DNA from: Candidatus Anammoxibacter sp.
Lineage (GTDB): Bacteria > Planctomycetota > Brocadiia > Brocadiales > Anammoxibacteraceae
Direction of reading: 5' to 3'
Length of the DNA stretch: 64,000 nt
NCBI GenBank assembly: GCA_021777055.1
Contig: JAIQZO010000102.1
Coordinates: 1 to 64,000, forward strand
Shown here piece after piece: positions 29,729 through 39,732 of this stretch. The position numbers and the translations under genes are program-made. Position 1 is the stretch's first letter. The number at the start of each line of letters is the position of its first letter. Under the pieces are notes generated by a model. It was not told the origin of the DNA. It ran no database searches and saw nothing but the letters and a program-made list of their open reading frames with translations.

Positions 29729-30286
29729 CTATTGATTGTTGTTCGTCACAAATTCATCAGTAGAAACCACTTTTGCATAAGCAAAACCAAGTGACGCCAT
29801 GAAAGCAGCATGTACGTGACTTGAAGGGACGACAATACCATTAAACTCTAACCCCATAGTAGCACAAGCATCATGTGCAATAGTACAGTCATAACCAAGA
29901 TCATACGCCGCACGTGTAATAGCATCAATGCACATATGGCTCATGGCGCCACAAATTAATAGACTATCTACAGCCAATTCATCTAAGATTTCTTTAAGAT
30001 TAGTATCTCTAAAACTATTAATTTGATGTTTAAGCACTACTGGCTCACCTTCTAAATCATGTACTGATGAGTGTATTGCTGCACCATCTGAGTTCGGCAA
30101 AAAGAAAGGTGCATCGTCTGTTGGAAATTCATGACGGATATGTACTATTGGTAATTCCTTGGCCCTGAAATTATTTAGTAATGTTGCGGCTTTCGTGGCA
30201 GCAGCTTCAGTACCATCAAGTACCCATTTACCACCTTTAAAGTAATCATTTTGTAGGTCAACAATAATTAATGCTATTTTAGACAT
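29729..30286 (-). CDS. isochorismatase-family cysteine hydrolase
   Basis: ALIIVDLQNDYFKGGKW...LLICGAMSHMCIDAITRAAYDLGYDCTIAHDACAT. Confidence 0.9.
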   Translation of the reverse strand: MSKIALIIVDLQNDYFKGGKWVLDGTEAAATKAATLLNNFRAKELPIVHIRHEFPTDDAPFFLPNSDGAAIHSSVHDLEGEPVVLKHQINSFRDTNLKEILDELAVDSLLICGAMSHMCIDAITRAAYDLGYDCTIAHDACATMGLEFNGIVVPSSHVHAAFMASLGFAYAKVVSTDEFVTNNNQ

Positions 30287-30323
30287 AACATCCTTCTCTT
30301 TCTTTTTTATTAAATAATATTTA

Positions 30324-30768
30324 GTAACTATTCAGGGTAATAATGAATAAGAATTCAGGAGTCAGGAAACAGAATTCAGAATGAAAAAACCGGCACGTAC
30401 ATTTCAAGATTTAATAGTATGGCAAAAAGCTCACGAGTTCGTGCTTTTAGTTTACAAGTGTACAAAGTCATTTCCTAAAGAGGAAATTTATAATTTGACA
30501 TCTCAACTACGAAGATCATCAGTTTCAATCCCTGCAAATATAGGTGAAGTTTTTAAGAAAAAAGGTAAAGCAGACAAAGTTCGTTATCTAAACATCGCTC
30601 AAGATTCATTAGAAGAGTCTCGCTATTATCTTATTTTGTCCCATGATTTAAGGTATGGCAACTTTAAAGAGCAACAAGTAGATCTTGAAGAAATCAGTAA
30701 ATTCTTGGAAGCGTATTCATTTTCTATACTGAATTCTGGATTCTGATTACTGTATACCGAATAGTTAC
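30324..30768 (+). mobile_element. candidate S23-gene-bearing foldback element with 10-bp terminal inverted repeats
   Basis: GTAACTATTC 30324-30333 / GAATAGTTAC 30759-30768; 7-bp-period arms gaattcaggagtcaggaaacagaattcagaat and ctgaattctggattctgattactgtata around the ORF. Confidence 0.6.
30381..30746 (+). CDS. four-helix-bundle protein (23S rRNA intervening-sequence / S23 family)
   Basis: TFQDLIVWQKAHEFVLLVYKCTKSFPKEEIYNLTSQLRRSSVSIPANIGEVFKKKGKADKVRYLNIAQDSLEESRYYLILS. Confidence 0.93.
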   Translation: MKKPARTFQDLIVWQKAHEFVLLVYKCTKSFPKEEIYNLTSQLRRSSVSIPANIGEVFKKKGKADKVRYLNIAQDSLEESRYYLILSHDLRYGNFKEQQVDLEEISKFLEAYSFSILNSGF

Positions 30769-30944
30769 AATATTGAATCCGTTAATCTAATAATCTTACG
30801 TTACCATATTCCCTGATTTGTGTCTGACCAGAGAATTAACAATCAACGAAATATACAGCTTTGTAATTTCAAGGCATTTTATATTAGGACTCAGTGTTGT
30901 CCGGTTAGCTATTTGCTTCACACATATGCGTACTAACATTGAGA

Positions 30945-31080
30945 GCCTAAAATGCTAAATTGCTTAAAATGAGCTAAAATTATAGTATTTTATTTATTAT
31001 TACTTAAAAACAACACTATTAACTTTAGGCACTTTAGGCAATTTAGGCAATTTAGGCACTTTAGGCACTTTAGGCACTTT
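30945..31080. repeat. 9-bp-period array (TTTAGGCAC/A) with divergent inverted arm
   Basis: 31022-31080 tttaggcac tttaggcaa tttaggcaa tttaggcac x3; left arm gcctaaaatgctaaattgcttaaaatgagctaaaa. Confidence 0.85.
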
Positions 31081-31156
31081 CTTACTCGTCGGCTCATTTG
31101 CCATCAACATACAGTGAGCAGTACCAGCATACCCACCAGCATCATATTGCCATTTT

Positions 31157-32587
31157 TCACTGCTTCTTCGGAAGTGTTACTATAAACGTGCTTCCTTCCC
31201 CAATCTTAGACTTCACCTCTATCTTTCCGTGATGAAAATCTATAATATCTTTGCAGATACTCAGCCCTAGCCCTGCACCACCAGTCCACCTTGTTCTGGA
31301 AAGATCAACACGGAAGAAACGGTCAAATATACGATCCTTATACTTATCTGATATACCGGTACCATTATCCTCAACATATATGGCAACATTATCGTTTTTT
31401 TCCTCAAAATACAAGCAGACATTTCTTCCAGACGGGGTATATTTTATGGAATTATCTATTATATTTGAAAGGGAGCGTTTCAAGAGTGCACGGTCTCCAC
31501 ATATTTTAACAGGATTCGAACTCTTTACTGTGAAGTTTATATTTTTCAGCTCAGAAAGTAAACTAAAAGTTGCGTGTAACTCATTGAGCAGTCCATTTAA
31601 CAGAAACGTTGATGACTTTAGTTCTCCCAAGCTTGAATCCGACCGGGAAAGCAGGAACATATCATCTATCATCCTGGTTAACCCTTCAAATACTATCAGA
31701 TTATTTTCGTGCAGTTCTCTATACTCTTCAGCGCTTCTCCCCTTTGAAAGTATTACCTCTGTTCCCGCTTTAAGCCCTGTAATAGGCGTCCTTAATTCAT
31801 GTGATGCATCGGATGTAAACTGAACGTTCTTCTTAAACGATTTTTCGATCCTTTCTAGCATAAGGTTGATGGTTTTTGTCAGTTGTTCCAATTCATCCCC
31901 TGTATGGACAGGATTTAATCTTGCATCCAGATTCTCAGATGTTATTGATTTACTTGAATTAATAATGTGATTAATAGGAGCCAGGCTCTTTCTTGAGATA
32001 AACCATCCACCTATAATTGTTATTACAATCACCCCGGGTATTAAGATCAAAATCCTCTGCTTGAAATGATCAAGCGTCTTATATGTGTCCTCCAAATAGA
32101 TTGCTATCTGAAGAAAATACTTTAATGAACCATCATATTCTATTGGCTTTGTCAGTAACCTATAACAGTTATTGTTATTCTTTATACGGATAGTTTCAAT
32201 TATCTCATTCCCGTTTTGGGCGGCGGCAATGGATTTACTTGAGATGGTCAATGGAGGATCAAAGAAATTTGGAGAAGTTACAACAACCTTTTTTTCAGTA
32301 TCAATCAGTCTGGCAGAGATTTTATGGATTTTGCGATAAGAGGTCTCTCTCTTAATTGCTGTATTCAAGTCGTTCAAGTTCAATTTCTTTGTAGGATGGA
32401 GGATATCTTCCACCTGATCCTTCAGAAGGGTATTTACTTGCCTGTTCAATTTCAGGTCTAGGCTATAATATAGATATGAGCCCACAATACCGATTATTAT
32501 CAACACCGACAAGAGATACCATAATGTAATCTTAAACCCAATTTTTTTGAAGAATTTAATCTTGTTTTTCGAGTACATACCCCACAC
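31157..32587 (-). CDS. sensor histidine kinase (HAMP, HisKA, HATPase)
   Basis: FTSDASHELRTPITGLK..; DNGTGISDKYKDRIFDRFFRVD..GGAGLGLSICKDI. Confidence 0.95.
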   Translation of the reverse strand: MWGMYSKNKIKFFKKIGFKITLWYLLSVLIIIGIVGSYLYYSLDLKLNRQVNTLLKDQVEDILHPTKKLNLNDLNTAIKRETSYRKIHKISARLIDTEKKVVVTSPNFFDPPLTISSKSIAAAQNGNEIIETIRIKNNNNCYRLLTKPIEYDGSLKYFLQIAIYLEDTYKTLDHFKQRILILIPGVIVITIIGGWFISRKSLAPINHIINSSKSITSENLDARLNPVHTGDELEQLTKTINLMLERIEKSFKKNVQFTSDASHELRTPITGLKAGTEVILSKGRSAEEYRELHENNLIVFEGLTRMIDDMFLLSRSDSSLGELKSSTFLLNGLLNELHATFSLLSELKNINFTVKSSNPVKICGDRALLKRSLSNIIDNSIKYTPSGRNVCLYFEEKNDNVAIYVEDNGTGISDKYKDRIFDRFFRVDLSRTRWTGGAGLGLSICKDIIDFHHGKIEVKSKIGEGSTFIVTLPKKQ

Positions 32588-33230
32588 TCCTTACAGTACG
32601 GATCAATTTCTTTTCAAAGTTCTTATCAATCTTGTTTCTCAGTTTACTTATATGCACATCCACAACATTGCTGAAACTTTCAAAGTTTGTATCCCAAACA
32701 TGCTCGGATATCATAGTGCGTGTCAAAACCCTGCCAACATTCTGCATCATGTATTCAAGAATGGAAAATTCCACCGGAGTTAATTCTATTTTGCATCCCC
32801 CTCTCACAACCTTACGCTCCACAGGATCAATAGTTAAATCCATCACCTGCAGGACGGAAAATCCTTCGCCCTTCACCCTTCGTAAACAGGCCTGAATACG
32901 CGCCAGCAACTCGGAAAATGAAAACGGTTTAACCACATAGTCATCTGCGCCAATATTTAAACCTTTAACCCTATCAGAGATAGAATCCTTTGCCGTAAGA
33001 AAGATTACAGGTGTACGTATACCCCTTTCCCGCATCTTTTTCAGAATAGTTTCTCCGTCATAGCCTGGAAGCATGATATCCAACACAACAAGATCATATG
33101 TTTCGTCAACCGCAAAATGTAAGCCATCTATACCGTTACATACATGGTCCACCGCAAATGAGTTCTCTTCAAGTCCTTGTTTCAGATATTTCCCAGTCCT
33201 TTCGTCGTCCTCAACAATCAACAATTTCAT
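32556..33230 (-). CDS. OmpR-family response regulator
   Basis: LLIVEDDERTGKYLKQGL..LDIMLPGYDG..GADDYVVKPF; winged-helix C-terminus. Confidence 0.95.
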   Translation of the reverse strand: MKLLIVEDDERTGKYLKQGLEENSFAVDHVCNGIDGLHFAVDETYDLVVLDIMLPGYDGETILKKMRERGIRTPVIFLTAKDSISDRVKGLNIGADDYVVKPFSFSELLARIQACLRRVKGEGFSVLQVMDLTIDPVERKVVRGGCKIELTPVEFSILEYMMQNVGRVLTRTMISEHVWDTNFESFSNVVDVHISKLRNKIDKNFEKKLIRTVRSVGYVLEKQD

Positions 33231-33300
33231 AAATAACCCTTTGTAATTTAATTTTTAACGATTTATGCTATCGGTTGGGTATATAGTTTGAGGCAATGTT

Positions 33301-34371
33301 TCAATGGACTTTTTCTGTAGGTCGTGAAACGTTTTCAACTGTTTCCTTCTCCAGATCTTCCTCACCATCTTCTATGACCCCCTGCTCTCTACGATAAGCA
33401 ATAAAGCCGTAAATTACTATGGCAACAAATAGCAATCCTAAAACAAGATACATTAACTTTCTCATCTTATGCACAGATTTAAATATCTCTGCAACATCCA
33501 TTTCCGCAATGATTAACCAGTTAAGGCCCTCTATTCCCAATGGAGCATATGCACTAACCACCTCTTCGCCCCTGTAATCATAAATGGTCCGCACTCCTGA
33601 ATGACCGTTTAAGGCCTCTTTTATTGCTACTGTGTCTACACGTAATTGATCAACGGTTTCACCCTCCACAAACCGTGAATTTGACCTTAAAAGTTTGTCT
33701 TGGCCAACAATATATGTCTCTCCGGTCTTCCCCAATCCCGGCCTCTTGTTCATGATTGCGTTAATTGCTTCAAACGACTCCTGAAACATCAGTACACCCA
33801 TCACGTCACCTCTTTTATCTCTGACAGGAGATGCCCCAAATGCAGCAAGTCCCTTAAAGATATCAAACCATACGTAATCGGAAAACGCAACCTTACTTCT
33901 GCCCTGCATGAAAATATCCTGCATTACCGGATCTACAGAGTCCGACCCCATAAGATTAACACCTTCATGGGCAGCGTTAACCGCGGCAAAAAGAACATTA
34001 CCCTCTACATCAACAAGGAAGAGATCATTATACCCATAAGTATTGGTATAATATGTAAGACCAGTTCTATACTTCTCGTCAATCTGTCTTATTTCTTTTT
34101 CCCCGGATATTTTATTATTAAACTCTTCTACAAACTGAGGCAGTCCATCCAATACCAGCGGATCTCTTGCCATCACCATTAAATCTTCCCTGCGTTCAAG
34201 AAAATAGTCTTCAAGTTCAAGCTTTTTCATATCTCGTACCGTAATTAAATGATTCTGTGCCTCTTTCTCAATACTTTCAACTGCCTTACTATACAAACTT
34301 GGGCCAATAATTCCAAAAAAAACAAAATAACCCAAGACAACCGCTAAGAATATCTGTATTATTAGTTTCAT
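33301..34371 (-). CDS. stand-alone membrane sensor with periplasmic dCache-like domain, no output domain
   Basis: Two TM segments flanking a PDC-like region (YTNTYGYNDLFLVDVEGNVLFAA...GKTGETYIVGQDKLLRSNSRF...NWLIIAEMDVAEIF). Confidence 0.75.
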   Translation of the reverse strand: MKLIIQIFLAVVLGYFVFFGIIGPSLYSKAVESIEKEAQNHLITVRDMKKLELEDYFLERREDLMVMARDPLVLDGLPQFVEEFNNKISGEKEIRQIDEKYRTGLTYYTNTYGYNDLFLVDVEGNVLFAAVNAAHEGVNLMGSDSVDPVMQDIFMQGRSKVAFSDYVWFDIFKGLAAFGASPVRDKRGDVMGVLMFQESFEAINAIMNKRPGLGKTGETYIVGQDKLLRSNSRFVEGETVDQLRVDTVAIKEALNGHSGVRTIYDYRGEEVVSAYAPLGIEGLNWLIIAEMDVAEIFKSVHKMRKLMYLVLGLLFVAIVIYGFIAYRREQGVIEDGEEDLEKETVENVSRPTEKVH

Positions 34372-34598
34372 TTTATATCCTAAAAATTAAAAAGATGAAA
34401 ATTTTTATAAGATACTAAAGAAATACTGCATTAAATTAGCAATATGACAAATCAACATTCAGATATTATGGAGGAAATAGGGAAAGACTCTACCAGAATG
34501 TAATTACCAGAATGTAATTAATTGACTGACCGATACAGAAAAGGTATAGATCTTGCAAATTAATGGAATAATATACTTCACCTAGGCATTAGTGATGT

Positions 34599-34797
34599 GC
34601 ATGTAATAAATTGAGTATGAACTCTGAGATTTACGTTAGATTTGTCCAATCTGATTGAACCAAACCGAGAGCACAGTTGTAGTTGCGTTGAGGATTTGGA
34701 AATTAAAGCCCGAACCAAGATTAATGTGAATCTGGAGATTGAAGTCAGGACCATAATAATATAGCGAGGAGAGTTACATACTTAATTTATTACATGC
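34599..34797. mobile_element. MITE-like element, 21-bp TIRs (20/21)
   Basis: GCATGTAATAAATTGAGTATG 34599-34619 / CATACTTAATTTATTACATGC 34777-34797; related copy at 61886-62044. Confidence 0.7.
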
Positions 34798-35239
34798 CCA
34801 TTCCTTAATCAAGAATTTAGAGATTGCTTCGCCTAAAGCTCACAGTTCTAATCGGCGTAAATTAGTTTGCAAGGGAGAATTCCCGAAGCAATCTCTGTGG
34901 GTAGAACTATAAATACCGTTTAATTTAACTCTACTTAATGTGATCAAAACTTCAATATTTAGCAATCCATATTTCGGCTATCTTTAAGGTTATTCAATTA
35001 TGCTTTCCCCGATGCATCTAAGGCTACACCTTCAGTGGCACTCAATCATACCATACAAATCTAACCGAAACCTGAATCACTAAATGTTGAAGTCCTGATC
35101 ACTCTGGGTATCGAATGAAAAACGTTATTTACCGTAGCAAATACTAACGTAATTTACATATCATTTACTGAAGATCATTGGTATAAAACAATCTGCGTTC
35201 TATAAGGATGGAAACAAAGAATTAACAATGCACTTATAA

Positions 35240-35581
35240 CTAAGATAGCGCAGCATCACCTTCTTCTTTGGTCCGGATGCGATATGCGGTGCTTACGTCA
35301 CTAATAAAGATTTTACCATCACCAATGCCATCAGTTACAGCTTCAGACATTATGGTTTCAATTACCTCATCAACTTTATCATCTACAACAACTACTTCTA
35401 TCTTAAGTTTAGGCAACACATTAACTCTATACCTTCTTCCTCGCCACACCTCTTCTACACCTTTCTGTTTTCCTTGCCCTCGGACTTCCATTATTGTCAT
35501 CCCACCACAACCCATCTCTTCTAATGCAACCCTAATAACCTCTGATTTTGTAGGCCTTACAATGGCTTCAATCTTTTTCAT
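35240..35581 (-). CDS. P-II family nitrogen regulatory protein
   Basis: MKKIEAIVRPTKSEVIRVALEEMGCGGMTIMEVRGQGKQKGVEEVWRGRRYRVNVLPKLKIEVVV...IGDGKIFISDVSTAYRIRT. Confidence 0.95.
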   Translation of the reverse strand: MKKIEAIVRPTKSEVIRVALEEMGCGGMTIMEVRGQGKQKGVEEVWRGRRYRVNVLPKLKIEVVVVDDKVDEVIETIMSEAVTDGIGDGKIFISDVSTAYRIRTKEEGDAALS

Positions 35582-35636
35582 ATCACCACCCTTTGCTAAT
35601 AGTTGATAAAATTTTAATCAAATTATAAAAAAGAAA

Positions 35637-35702
35637 GATTAAGATAAGATTAAGATAAGGTGAAGAAAAGATTAAGATAAGATTAAGATAAGATTAAGAA
35701 TT
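35637..35702. repeat. six-unit 11-bp tandem repeat (GATTAAGATAA) upstream of the P-II gene
   Basis: Units at 35637, 35648, 35659, 35670, 35681, 35692. Confidence 0.95.
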
Positions 35703-36109
35703 GTTTATGCTTCTATGGATAGTGCCTATGATAGTTATATTGCATACAGGCATTGATGAAATATTTGTGGTTCTCTTCAGCGTGTACTGCACATGCTGTC
35801 TGCTTACGCAACCCCTTTTTTTTTCTAGAGAGGATTAAATTGCACATATTTTCTTAAAACTTAAAGATCCCCTATAATAAGTGGAAATTTAGGGGTATGT
35901 TTCAGGATTTATAGAGTAGTTACTATTTGTGAAAGATAGAAATAGCAAATTGTTTAGAAACGTTTTAGTTCAATCTGACTATTAAACCAGTATGAGTTAA
36001 AACGGAAACTCAGCCTTATGGAATACAACGGTATGTTTATTTTCATGCAGGTATAACTTTGTACTCTTTTTTCATCAAATATACTGATATAGCACATCCA
36101 TGTTTTACA

Positions 36110-37159
36110 CTATACTTGAGAAAGACGACGCAACTGTCCACATGAAGCATCTATTTTGTCGCCTTTACGTTTCCTAAACTGTACATTAATCCCCTCAGAT
36201 TCAAGGATCTGTCTAAACCGGCGAATAGTAACATTGTCTGGCGTCTGGTAAGGCAACCCATTAACAGGATTATAAGGAATAACATTGAGCAAAGAGTTTC
36301 TCTTTTTTAACAAACCCGAAAGCTGTTTTGCGTGTTCCGGTCTGTCATTTATCCCTGACAATAACACATATTCGTAAGTAACCCTTCTACCGGTAACGCT
36401 AAAGTAATAGTCCGCAGCATTTAATAATTTCTCAATGCCAATCTTTCTATTTGCAGGTACAATCCTGTTTCTTAATTCATCATTAGGTGCATGAAGAGAA
36501 ACGGCAAGATTATAACTAAGATTAAGTTCAGCCAGTTTAATAATACCATTTGGCAGGCCCACTGTTGATATGGTTATACGCCTGGCACTGATACCCAAAC
36601 CGGTTTCACTGGTTGCAAAGTTTAGAGCCAACAATACATTCTCCAGATTTGCCAAAGGTTCACCCATACCCATAACAACAATGTGACTTAAGCGCTCATC
36701 CTTCTTTAACAAAAGTTGTAAACGCAGCATCTGTTCTATAATTTCACCTTTGGTGAGGTTCCTCTCTACACCATCAATACCAGTTGCACAAAATGCGCAG
36801 CCCATGGCACACCCAATCTGGCTGCTTATGCAAATTGTTCTTCTGCTTCCTTCACGCAGCAAAACAGACTCAATCACATTATCATCTTTCAATCGTAAAA
36901 GCAGTTTCTCTGTTCCGTCTTCAGCTTTCTGGTAACGCTCAACCGTAGTGGACCATATTTCATATTCACTTTGCAAATCTAACCTCAACTGTTTCGGTAG
37001 ATTCGTCATCTCGGCAAAAAACTCTGCACGCTTACCGGTTATCCAGCCAAAAATTTGATTCGAGCGAAACGCCCGTTCCTTATGAATTGTTAGCCAGTTT
37101 TTGAATAACTCAGCATCTATTTCCAGGATATGAACACGACAGTTACTAGCCTCTAACAA
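36110..37159 (-). CDS. rlmN: 23S rRNA (adenine2503-C2)-methyltransferase
   Basis: ISSQIGCAMGCAFCATG; VVMGMGEPLANLENV; GRRVTYEYVLLSGIND. Confidence 0.95.
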   Translation of the reverse strand: MLEASNCRVHILEIDAELFKNWLTIHKERAFRSNQIFGWITGKRAEFFAEMTNLPKQLRLDLQSEYEIWSTTVERYQKAEDGTEKLLLRLKDDNVIESVLLREGSRRTICISSQIGCAMGCAFCATGIDGVERNLTKGEIIEQMLRLQLLLKKDERLSHIVVMGMGEPLANLENVLLALNFATSETGLGISARRITISTVGLPNGIIKLAELNLSYNLAVSLHAPNDELRNRIVPANRKIGIEKLLNAADYYFSVTGRRVTYEYVLLSGINDRPEHAKQLSGLLKKRNSLLNVIPYNPVNGLPYQTPDNVTIRRFRQILESEGINVQFRKRKGDKIDASCGQLRRLSQV

Positions 37160-37586
37160 GTTTATTTAACTCTCCATTCCTTGCTGCTTTTTTAAATTCT
37201 GCTAAATCTCTATAAATCACATTACTCAAAAACTTTACTGACCAGTTCTCAACAAGCGGACTTATAGTAATAACAATCTTACCGTTCCGGTAGGCCTCCC
37301 ACATCTCTATGGCCGTTCCCATTGAGGCCTTAGGCACGTATGCAATTAAGACGTCTACTTCGCCACACATACTGTTATGGTTCATAAAGACATCTCGACC
37401 TTCATTGTCTTTATAATTTAAGGACTCTTTATGATCCTCCCACGGATCATAAACCTCGCCTTGGACGAAACACGCTTGTAGCGCATCTTTAATTAATGTC
37501 CTGTAATCCTGATCATGCATTTCAGCAGTAATATGGGAGCCCTGCATGATACCTGCTATAAAAAAAGTCAGTTTACTTTTTTTCAT
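37146..37586 (-). CDS. nucleoside 2-deoxyribosyltransferase-like protein
   Basis: FFIAGIMQGSH...DVLIAYVPKASMGTAIEMWEAYRNGKIVITISP. Confidence 0.65.
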   Translation of the reverse strand: MKKSKLTFFIAGIMQGSHITAEMHDQDYRTLIKDALQACFVQGEVYDPWEDHKESLNYKDNEGRDVFMNHNSMCGEVDVLIAYVPKASMGTAIEMWEAYRNGKIVITISPLVENWSVKFLSNVIYRDLAEFKKAARNGELNKLVRG

Positions 37587-37811
37587 TATTAATAAAATTC
37601 TGTATCTTTATGAAAAGTAATTGTTGAAAAAGCAAATATACGTAACTCGTTTTATCAGTCTTATACCCAGTGAGAGTATCGGTAAAGAGACGGCTATATT
37701 CGCTTAAAAATGTGTAAGCTTGGTATTAAGCCAAGTGTAGAAGTTGGTTCAATCGTAGACGTTTGCGTCGGAATTCGGCCAGGAGCGGATGAAATTGTAG
37801 TTCAACTGTAT

Positions 37812-38105
37812 TTAAGGAAACAACTTGAGAATTGTAACGGCTATGCCAACAGTACCAACCACAATTCCGAATATTTTGACCAGAAGGTCTTTTGAGGAAG
37901 TTGCCATATCTGCTTTCAATCTTAACTCTGAGGCATTTATTTCTGCACGTAACTCCTTTATCTCGCTCCTGATAAACTCTTTTAAGCTTTCATTACCGCT
38001 TACTTGAGCCTGTTCAAGTGATTCTGCCAATGCTTCTGACTGATCATGGCTAAAACCCACTGCCTCAAATTTCTTAACGTTTTTTAACTCTTCTGTAATT
38101 GGCAT
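37812..38105 (-). CDS. DUF1640/CCDC90-like coiled-coil membrane protein
   Basis: FEAVGFSHDQSEALAESLEQAQ...SELRLKADMATSSKDLLVKIFGIVVGTVGIAVTILKLF. Confidence 0.75.
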   Translation of the reverse strand: MPITEELKNVKKFEAVGFSHDQSEALAESLEQAQVSGNESLKEFIRSEIKELRAEINASELRLKADMATSSKDLLVKIFGIVVGTVGIAVTILKLFP

Positions 38106-38106
38106 A

Positions 38107-38340
38107 AATAGTATTAGTTTATAAAGACTTCTTTTCTTAAAAGATTTTGTAGTTTTTATGGAATGCTGAATTCAGAAAACAGGAATTCGTAAAATAAAAG
38201 ACAAGATCCAGAAGGTCCACGCAACTCTTACAATTAATAAGAGGGAATATAGCAACAACTCTTCACACTCTTCTGAATTTGATCTCCCGACTCCAAAAAT
38301 ACACTATTTTAGTTGCAACTATCTTGTATTAAGTATTATA
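38107..38340. repeat. interspersed foldback element E (degenerate)
   Basis: atagtattagtttataaagacttcttttcttaaaagattttgtagtttttatggaatgctgaattcag ... cttctgaatttgatctcccgactcc. Confidence 0.7.
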
Positions 38341-38524
38341 CATTTGGAATTATTAAAGTCAATGCTCTATCAATTGGGAGAGAATCAGCACGAAGTTCAT
38401 ACTTTTCTTAAATACACATGGGAAAAACTATTTGGTATAATCATTAATATGTTTCAATTTCGTATAACAAAAATCAAATTTATTCTTTAGTATTTTCGTT
38501 ACATGGAGTGCAACCTACATAGCT

Positions 38525-38998
38525 ATGAATAACAAGATAGAGAGGATTATAAAACCCGCATTCAGCATCATTATTCTATTTATTGCATACGGATGCGCGG
38601 CAACAAGGCTTGAAAATATTAAAGAGTACCGATTAGATCTAAATCCGGATTCAACAGCCCAATTCCTTACCATTGTCATGACGTCAGGGGTTGATCTGGA
38701 TGAAGAGAAGAAGTACAAGATTTATCTTGCCAATTTAAGCCACTCAGAAGATACCTTATCAATTTTAAAGGATGGTGACAACTTTACAGCACTTCGAAAA
38801 TTAAAAGAGATCTCTAAAGTTAGGGATAATGAGATAAAGAATATATTATCTAAACAACAGTATAAAGTTTATCTCGCTCGCAGAAAAGTGTATGAAGAAA
38901 ACCTTAAAACGTTTATAAAATTAGTGAAAGAACGAAGAGAAGAGGAAGAGAGACTAGAACAGCTTTTTAAAGATCCTCAACTTGAAATATTTGAATAA
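38525..38998 (+). CDS. putative lipoprotein (lipobox IAYGC)
   Basis: Signal peptide ending FIAYGCAATRL; Lys/Glu-rich helical C-terminus. Confidence 0.6.
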   Translation: MNNKIERIIKPAFSIIILFIAYGCAATRLENIKEYRLDLNPDSTAQFLTIVMTSGVDLDEEKKYKIYLANLSHSEDTLSILKDGDNFTALRKLKEISKVRDNEIKNILSKQQYKVYLARRKVYEENLKTFIKLVKERREEEERLEQLFKDPQLEIFE

Positions 38999-39076
38999 TT
39001 AGAATAACCTCTATTTTCCGCAACTAGTGTCTTTATTATCAACTTTTCTATAAATGTTTGCCATACTTTAACGCAC

Positions 39077-39329
39077 GATAGTATTGCCCAGTAAAAACTT
39101 GTTTTTTGAAAGAAATTTTTGCCGTTCACTGTTAAGTTCTTTGCAACGGTATAGTTACTGGTTACTCGATACTAGATGCTTGATAATTTATTCTAACGTC
39201 TTAAAATGTCATGTCTTAAATTAAATTCGTCACTTTTTCATGTGGTATTTTACTAAAGAGACCAGAAATGAAACTATTTACCAGTATCCAGTGTCTGGCC
39301 TAGTTTTTTTGGTTGCTGCTTCGCCGCAT
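39077..39329. repeat. interspersed foldback element F
   Basis: atagtattgcccagtaaaaacttgttttttgaaagaaatttttgccg...ttactggttactcgatactagatgcttgataattt / ccagtatccagtgtctggcctag...ggttgctgcttcgccgc. Confidence 0.85.
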
Positions 39330-39690
39330 TATAGTATTACCCGGTAAAAACTTCTTTTTTAGAAAGAAATTTTTAACAGCTTTGGTTAGGTTAATCGGAG
39401 TGCAAAATTTATTTTGCTAGGGATTCTATTATAGAAATGAAAGATGCAAGATTCGAATTAACTGTTTCAATCAGATGTGATTCAATCATCTTCTAAAAAT
39501 ATATAGAGATATGAAAAGCAGGTAATAATTAATCTTGGAAGAAAACCTATTTTTAAGATTGTATTACTATCTGATTTCAGCAAGATAAATCTTGCACTCC
39601 GTATCTTCTTACAATATTATGCTTTATTCTGTATTCTATCACCTGCATTCTGTATTCCCCATTTGGTTACGAGTTCGCAACGCTATGATA
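39330..39690. repeat. interspersed foldback element G (divergent)
   Basis: tatagtattacccggtaaaaacttcttttttagaaag...ttattctgtattctatcacctgcattctgtattccccatttggttacgagttcgcaac. Confidence 0.65.
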
Positions 39691-39732
39691 TAAGATATCC
39701 GGCGTGGCCATTTATTATAAAATATATGTTCA

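Noticed and set aside
35240-35581. P-II lacking the uridylylation tyrosine
   Set aside because: Careful residue counting places Tyr at position 51 (RGRRY51RV); only Tyr46 is replaced by Trp
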